Shown: positions 57,989-64,000 of the stretch, one piece after another
Numbering within the stretch: the first letter of the stretch is position 1
Layout: each line of letters opens with the position of its first letter
Assembly: GCF_008728515.1 (NCBI RefSeq)
Contig: NC_044990.1
Location: forward strand, 10,189,156-10,253,155
Direction of reading: 5' to 3'
Length of the DNA: 64,000 bases
From: Papio anubis
Lineage: Eukaryota > Chordata > Mammalia > Primates > Cercopithecidae
Program-made: the position numbers and the translations under genes
The notes under the pieces: model-generated
The model's database searches: none
What the model was told of the DNA's origin: nothing
Seen by the model: only the letters and a program-made list of their open reading frames with translations

Positions 57989-59455
57989 ATTGGTACCAGG
58001 AGTGGAGTGTTGCTGAAAAGATGCTCAAATATGTGGAAGTGACTGTGGAACTGGGTAACAGGCAGAGGTTAGAACAATTTGGATTGTTCAGAAGAAGACA
58101 GGAAGATGAGTGAAAGTTTGGAGCGTCCTAGAAACTTATTGAATAGTTTTGATCAGTGAAGTCCAGGCTGAGGTGGTTTCAGATGGAGATGAGGAACTTA
58201 TTGGGAACTGGAGCAAAGGTCACTCTTGCTATGCTTTAGCAAAGAGACTGGTGGAATTTTGCCACTGCCCTAGAGATCTGTGGAACCTTGAACTTGAGAG
58301 AGGTGATTTAGGGTATCTGGTGGAAGAAATTTCTAAGCAGCAAAGCATTCATGAGGTGACCTGGCTTATTCTGAAAGCATTCAGTCATATTCATTCACAA
58401 AGAGATGGTTTGAAGTTGGAACTTAATGTTTAAAAGGGAAGCAGAGCATAACGGTTTGGAAAATTTGCAGCCTGACCATGAGGTAAAAAAGAAAACTCCA
58501 TTTTCTGGGGAGAAATTCAACCCTGCTGCAGAAATTTGCGTAAATAACAAGGAGCTGAATGTTCATAGCCAAGACAACAGGGAACGTGTCTCCAGGGCAT
58601 GTCAGAGATCTTCACGGCTGCCCCTTTCATCACAGGCCCAGAGGCCTCGGAGGGAAAAATGATTTCATGGGCCTGGCCCAGGCCCCACTGCTCTGTGCAG
58701 GCTTTGGACTTGATGCCCTGTGTCCCAGACGCTCCAGCTCCAGCCATGGCTAAAAGGGGCCAAGATACAGCTTGGCCTTTGCTTCAGAGGGTGCAAGCCT
58801 TAAGCTTTGGCAGCTTCCACATAGCAATGGGCCTACAGGTACACAGAAGACAAAAGTTGAAGTTTGGGAACGTCTGCCTAGATTTCAGAGAATGTATGGA
58901 AATACCTGGATGTCCAGGCAGAAGTCTGCTGCAGGGGTGGGTCCCTCATGAAGAACTTCTGCTATGGCACCATGTGCAGAAGGGAAATGTAGGGTTGGAG
59001 CCCCCACACAGAGTCCCCACTGGGACACTGCCTAGTAGAGTGCTCAGAAGAGGGCCACTATCCTCCAGACCCCAGAATGGTAAATCCAGTGACAGCTTGC
59101 TCTGTGCACCTTGAACAACCACAAGCACTTAATACCAGCCTGTGAAAGCAGCCACAGGGGCTGTCCCCTGCAGAGCCACAGGGGTGGGGCTGCCCAAGGC
59201 CTTGGGAGCCCACCTCATGCATCAGCGTGTCCTGGATGTGAGACATGGAATGAAGGAGACTTTGGAGGTTTAATATTTAATGATTGCCTGGCCAGGTTTT
59301 GCACTTGCATGGAGCCTGTGGCCCCTTTGTTTTGGCCATTTTCTCCCATTTGGAACAGGAATATCTACCTCCTGTGTCCCCTGTGCCCCCATTGTATCTT
59401 AGAAGTAACTAACTTGCTTTTGATTTTGCAGGCTTATAGGTGGAAGGGACATTTC
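57989..59455 (+). mobile_element. THE1/MST internal region, second copy
   Basis: Starts directly after the LTR with TTAAATTGGTACCAGGAGTG and follows the first copy block by block, for example GAGAAATTCAACCCTGCTGC and CCCAGAATGGTAAATCCAGT. It stops at about 59455, some 170 bases before where its own 3' LTR would begin, and no LTR follows. Many small indels separate the two copies. Confidence 0.88.
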
Positions 59456-60314
59456 TAAGTGGTGTAAATTCTTAAAACATGAAAAAATAGCCTTTCTTAG
59501 CACTACCCTTTGTGTCTACTTAAAAAAGTTATTTTTTGATTTTTTTTCCTATAAATTCATTGTTTTCATCCGAACAGCAGCTGCAGTTGCAGGCATTTTT
59601 ATGACCAACTCATGGATAGTCTGACTTTAGAGAATGCAGACTAATACACTGCCCTTTGTAAGCTATTGTTGCTAACGTGTGTTAAAGGCAGATAGGGGCC
59701 AAAAGGTATTCAAAAGTATAAGCAGTTAGACACAGAAAGTTCTCAGACTTGGGTGGCCTTGTTAAGGGAAACATAAGCACGATTGTGCCTCATTATCTGA
59801 GGATTTATAGGGTAGCCTCACTGCCCAAATTCTCTTCCCCACCTGCCAGCCAGGGGCCCAACGTGCATTTGCATCTCAGTGACTCCTTTTTAGGCCATCA
59901 GAAATTTTTTTCCTTAAATACCAAATTCATCTGAAAAGATGTGAGGATTAGTTCACACTCACTTGGAAACAGGACTGGTAGAAATAAGATCTAGAGCACA
60001 CTGGCCAACTTCACTTCAGTAACCTGCCTCTCACCACGCAAATCAGGCAGCCGTATTATGGCAGGGGCTTGCAAAAACTGAGCAACAAGCCACTCGTGTC
60101 TCAGTTTCTCTTCTGTTCCCAGTAATGTGCAGTGTTCATGTGTTCTTTTCTTTTTTTGTTTAAAAATTTTACTCATTCTATAAGTCACTCAAATTTCTTA
60201 ACTATTTCAGTTTAGTGTGACGCAGTATACAGAGTGGGATGTAAGAACCATAAACTATTCCGTAACCACATTTGAATCAAATAATCATAATTTGTGTTCC
60301 CTTTGGCATCTCAG
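59456..60314 (+). other. Intron 12, 3' end
   Basis: About 860 bases of unique-looking sequence leading to the exon 13 acceptor (CTTTGGCATCTCAG, ending 60314). The upstream pyrimidine tract is weak, with T runs only near 60150. No element was recognised. Confidence 0.6.
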
Positions 60315-60434
60315 TATCTCCAGGCTCCAGCACTTGCTTAGCTGTTATGACTCTGACGAGCCTGTGTTTCTGGGAGAGCGCTACGGCTACGGCCTGGGCA
60401 CCGGCGGCTACAGCTACATCACGGGAGGAGGAGG
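60315..60434 (+). CDS. B3GLCT: B3GLCT exon 13
   Basis: 120 bp. One base completes Ser355, then ISRLQHLLSCYDSDEPVFLG, ERYGYGLGTGGYSYITGGGG and two bases of Gly395. The acceptor is CATCTCAG/TATC and the donor GGAGG/GTAACT. FLGERYGYG and YSYITGGGG are GT31 landmarks after the DDD motif, lining the acceptor and donor sites. Asp at about residue 371 replaces the Gly I recall in human (CYDSGEP). The exon is GC-rich in its second half, unlike the AT-rich introns. Skipping it would keep the frame but remove the core. Confidence 0.97.
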
Positions 60435-61985
60435 GTAACTATGATCACAGCTTTCTTCAACTACTTTGAACATAAACTTTCTTTTCCACTTGAGAGGTGG
60501 GTCTCTGGCACTGGGATCTCTACTGATATGTGAGTACTCTGTGAATGGTGGTTGTTAGTATGATAGGAAAGTGAACATTATATTTGCTAAATATTAAAAG
60601 AACACACAGTAAAGAATATTTTAGCCCTTGAAGAAATGATATAAAAAAGTATGTCATACTTGGTAGAATGTCCCTAACAATGGTTGCTTCTAGGCAGCTA
60701 ACTAGTTTTGATTGTGTTTAAATGGAAAAAACAATTAGTTATAGATTTTAATCTCAGAGAATAAGCCATTAGACTATTAAATTATGTAATGCTTAATAAA
60801 TCACCTTTGGGGAAGTATAGAAGCTTACTTAGGCAACTAAATGATATTTGTGTAGGATTTATAGGTTTTAAATAACAGTTAAAAATCAATGTTTTAAATG
60901 AAGCATCTGCCTAATCTCTTATGAAGAAAGATTTTAACTCGATGTATATGGGTGAATCAATTAAGCAGTTTTCCCTATTACTTCTATAGTCTTACTATTG
61001 GTGAGTGTAGGCAAAATCTTATCAACTGTAGTCATTTAAATTCGTTCAGTAGATATTTATGTCTGCTGTGTGCCAGGCAACATTCTAGTTTATAATCTAA
61101 TGGATGATACACTTCTGGAGGGCTGGGATCTTAAATTCCTACTTTGCAATTCCCTAGATTGGAACAATTCCTACAGGAACCTGCAGGATCTCAACAGTCA
61201 TACGACAGGCATCCTGATTTGGTCTAGCCGATTCAGTGGTGAAGATAACACGGTTATGGAGGTGGCTCTTTTGTAGTGATAACCAAACCTGAGCATGTGT
61301 GCTGATCTTTGTTAGTCTATGGCTTGCATCTGCCTGAGGTCATTAACAACAAGAGGGGGAGTCCAGGGAGGCCTTTGAAAAGACACTAGATTAAGCCCAA
61401 GGAGTGTTGACCTCCTTATCAAAAAAGGTTCAAGCTATTTGCAGCCTTACTGTAATGCGTTGGGCTTTCGGGGTGAAGAGTTAGGGCCGATTAAGGATCA
61501 GAGCATGGCACCCATCGAGCCAGGATGTTCCACTTTGAAAGTGGCCCTGTTATTTGTATATGGGTTTGTATACTTTATAGCATGATAGTGTTCATATAAT
61601 ATTTTTAAAACAGAAGTGACTTGTTATGTGATTTCTGCAAGAAAACCATTTTGTTGTCTTCATTGCGTATTGGATTTAGCTGTTGTTTCCAAGACTGGCA
61701 CTCAAGGCCTTCTGAAACCTCACTTTACCTTACCTATCTAGCATTGCCTTTCATCATCCCAGTTGTTCATTCGTTCAACTGGCCTTGTGTGGGCCAGGCA
61801 CGGGGAATGCACAGATGAAAGCTGCACAGCCCTTCCCCACAGGAGCTCAGAGGCCAGTGCCAGATTTGCAAATACATTGCACAATTGTCATTGCTCCCCC
61901 TTCCCTTGCCCCTGGCAGGCCCTGCTAGACCACCAAGGTGGCACCTTTCACTTCTTCTGTGCTCAGCGTCTACCTTGCTCCTGGG
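60435..61985. other. Intron 13, 5' part
   Basis: Mostly unique sequence. A short L2/MIR end relic (TTCGTTCAGTAGATATTTAT, GTGTGCCAGGCAACATTCTA) lies at about 61038-61090. A GTTCAACTGGCCTTGTGTGG-type similar end lies near 61760-61810. Nothing else was recognised. Confidence 0.55.
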
Positions 61986-61989
61986 TACT

Positions 61990-63008
61990 TCTCACCACCC
62001 TCTAGTTTTTCCATCTTAAAACTTCTCACCACCACCATGCCATCTTCTTCCTACCCTGCAGAACATCTTGAGTTCACTACTCTATCTCCATTTTCTCAGC
62101 TCCATGCTCAGCCCTTTACGAGTCATTAACTCCCAGCCTCCTTAACTATCTCACTGAGGTTTCCAGCAACCTTGCTGTAGCTAAATAAAATTAATAATTT
62201 CCAGTTTTTATCCTATTTCACCTCTTAGCAACCTTTAACACCGGTGACTGTTGACCTGAAACACTCCTTTCTCTTGCTTTCCAGAGTGGCATCCTGTCCT
62301 TGTTCATCCTTCTTTCTGGTCATTCCTTCTCGGTTGTTTCTATCTATCCCTTCAATGTCTTATGTTTCTCCAATGTCTTATGTTTCTCAGGCATCTTTTC
62401 TAGTCCTCCTTCTCAACCCGTGTTGTCCCTGGATGATCGTATAGCTTGATGCTGAATGTACCCAGAACTCTTTCTCCAGTCTGGAGCTCTGCTGGCCTCC
62501 AGATTCATAGATTCAAAGGGCATCTCCACTTGACTGATTGACAGACACATCACACTCAGCACCTTGTCATTGCTGACTGTAACCCCTGATTGGTTCTTCC
62601 AATGTGCCCCTCTCAGGGAAGACATTGGCATATATGAGTTCTTACCCCAGGAGTCTGTGAGTCAGCTCTCACCCTTTCTCTCCTTCTTTCCTTCTTTCCC
62701 CACTCCCTGCAATCAACTGAATCACCCAGTCCTGTCCATTTTATTTCCTAAATCGCTCTTTCATCAATACTTCTCTCTACCTCCAGTAATCTCAACCAGG
62801 TCACTGTCATCTCCTGTATGAGTTCCTGCCACAGCCTCCTGTTCTCCCTACTTTTTTGTCTTAAACTCCACTCCATGCTGTTGTCCACACTGTAGTCAAA
62901 GGGACCTATCTAAAAGCAGATCTGGTCCTCTCTCCCCTCTGCTCAGATGCCCTCAATGGCTTCTCATTGTCTTTACTTTTCCCCAAGAGTGTGAACCTTT
63001 TTCTACTT
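61990..63008 (+). mobile_element. LINE-2 relic, first part
   Basis: Long sense L2: CATCTCCACTTGACTGATTG, CAGCCTCCTGTTCTCCCTAC, CAATGGCTTCTCATTGTCTT. It breaks near 63008 and appears to resume near 63410. All frames are broken. Confidence 0.72.
62353..62388. repeat. Perfect 18-bp tandem duplication in L2
   Basis: CAATGTCTTATGTTTCTC occurs twice in a row without difference. Confidence 0.95.
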
Positions 63009-63409
63009 TAGCACCTAAGACAAAGAGATGATCATTCAGATTTTAACAAGAGTCAAGTTGATCTGGGATGAGTTCTCAGTTTTGATCATCTCTAGTTTGC
63101 CTGATTAACAGCCTCCCTGGGTGTTGATGAGGCCACTGCTTTGGGCCCAAAGGCCCAAGAGTAGTTTTGTCTTCTACCTACTTACTAGGCCCAGTTTGCT
63201 GCTGAAAGCTGCCATGGCTGGCCTGCTACTCCCCTAGCAAGGATTTTTCTCTCTAGAAATTCATTCATCTAGGCTTCGTGGCATTTACCTCTCTTCAGTT
63301 TCATAATTACGTATGATTTTCCTATTATTTGAATATTTTTGAGTGTTACTTTATCATGGCATGAAAGTCTTTTGCATCCTCTGATATCCTAACTGGCAGT
63401 AGAACTTCT
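63009..63409. other. Unrecognised 400-bp segment between L2 parts
   Basis: Not L2-like; it includes TGATGAGGCCACTGCTTTGG and GGCCCAGTTTGCTGCTGAAA. Probably another inserted old repeat; no termini or target duplication were found. Confidence 0.5.
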
Positions 63410-63930
63410 CCCATTGCTTTTAGGACCAAGTCCACACTCCAAGGCTTATAAGACCTCTCATGATCTTGGCAGATGCTGTTTTACCTTTCTAGCCTCATCC
63501 ATCTACACCTTCATCTTAAAGAACTCTTGCTGAACTTGTTTCAGTTTCTCTGAAGCACTATTTTTTTCCTCTCCTCCCAAGATATGACATTTGCTGGTCT
63601 CTGCATAGCACTGTTTCCCCAACTTTCTGCCTGTCTAGTTCCTCGTTCTTTTGGACTCACCGTAGCTATCACCATTTACTCTTGAATGCCTTTAGCCCAG
63701 TCTAGCCTCTCAAATCTGGGTTTAGTGCATTTCTAATGTACTTTCATAGCATATTATGCAAACCATTATCATTTAATTGCCTATTTACTTTTCTGTTTTC
63801 CACTTACATTATGCATTATTTGAAGGCAGTACCTGTGTGTTTCATTTCTCATTATTTCCTCACTTCTTAGCATAAGGACTCATGTTGTTCAAGGTACAGG
63901 GAATAAATGAATAAACAAATCCATGAACCC
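63410..63930 (+). mobile_element. LINE-2 relic, second part with 3' end
   Basis: Resumes with TTTTAGGACCAAGTCCACAC, passes CATTATTTGAAGGCAGTACC and ends GGGAATAAATGAATAAACAA, a decayed L2 3' end. Remaining bases to 64000 show nothing. Confidence 0.72.
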
Positions 63931-64000
63931 AAGGCCCTGATCTTTATATAACTAACATTGACCAATGTGATGTTCTGTTTTTAATAGCACTTTTACAAAG

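Overview
This is primate nuclear DNA, most likely from an Old World monkey, and it covers the middle of one protein-coding gene on the + strand: B3GLCT (formerly B3GALTL). That gene encodes the ER-luminal beta-1,3-glucosyltransferase that adds glucose to O-linked fucose on thrombospondin type 1 repeats. Nine consecutive internal exons can be placed to the base. Each has AG/GT borders and all join in one open frame (914 bp). From the recalled 498-residue human protein they are exons 5 to 13 (about residues 91 to 395). Exons 1-4 lie before the window and exons 14-15 after it. The species call rests on three young Alu copies (19044, 22859, 34557) that carry the CTCAAGC head and GATCC/TCGGCCACT-type tail variants typical of cercopithecoid AluY, and on a few amino-acid differences from human.

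Everything else is intron, mostly transposon debris. Intron 6 (12.6 kb) holds a nearly complete sense L1 (about 4972-11037) with dead ORF1 and ORF2 and an Alu inserted just after the RT catalytic motif. It also holds an L2 split by an older antisense L1. Introns 7 and 8 carry most of the Alus, two MLT1 LTRs and some small local duplications. Introns 9-11 are mostly unique AT-rich sequence with MIR/L2 relics, one compound AC microsatellite, a perfect 11-bp inverted repeat and one spliceable-looking pseudo-exon.

Intron 12 (21.6 kb) is a nested graveyard. In order it holds: two ancient sense L1M pieces; an antisense primate L1 with a full 5'UTR but a large ORF2 deletion; an MLT1 fragment; an antisense L1M tail; an antisense ERVL-like provirus (about 46.95-52.80 kb) with paired LTRs, a decayed tRNA-Leu-type primer site and an integrase motif, itself carrying an ERV1 solo LTR; another ERV1-like LTR; a retropseudogene of the ANKRD26/ANKRD18/CCDC144 coiled-coil family, split by an unidentified antisense insert; and a THE1/MST element in which two internal regions share one LTR. 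Beyond exon 13 the window ends in a long L2 relic.

No operon, CRISPR array, RNA gene or new biological system is visible. The most useful leads are the antisense-promoter potential of the intron-12 L1, the unidentified insert in the ANKRD pseudogene, the shared-LTR MST arrangement, and a 64-bp duplicate in intron 7.
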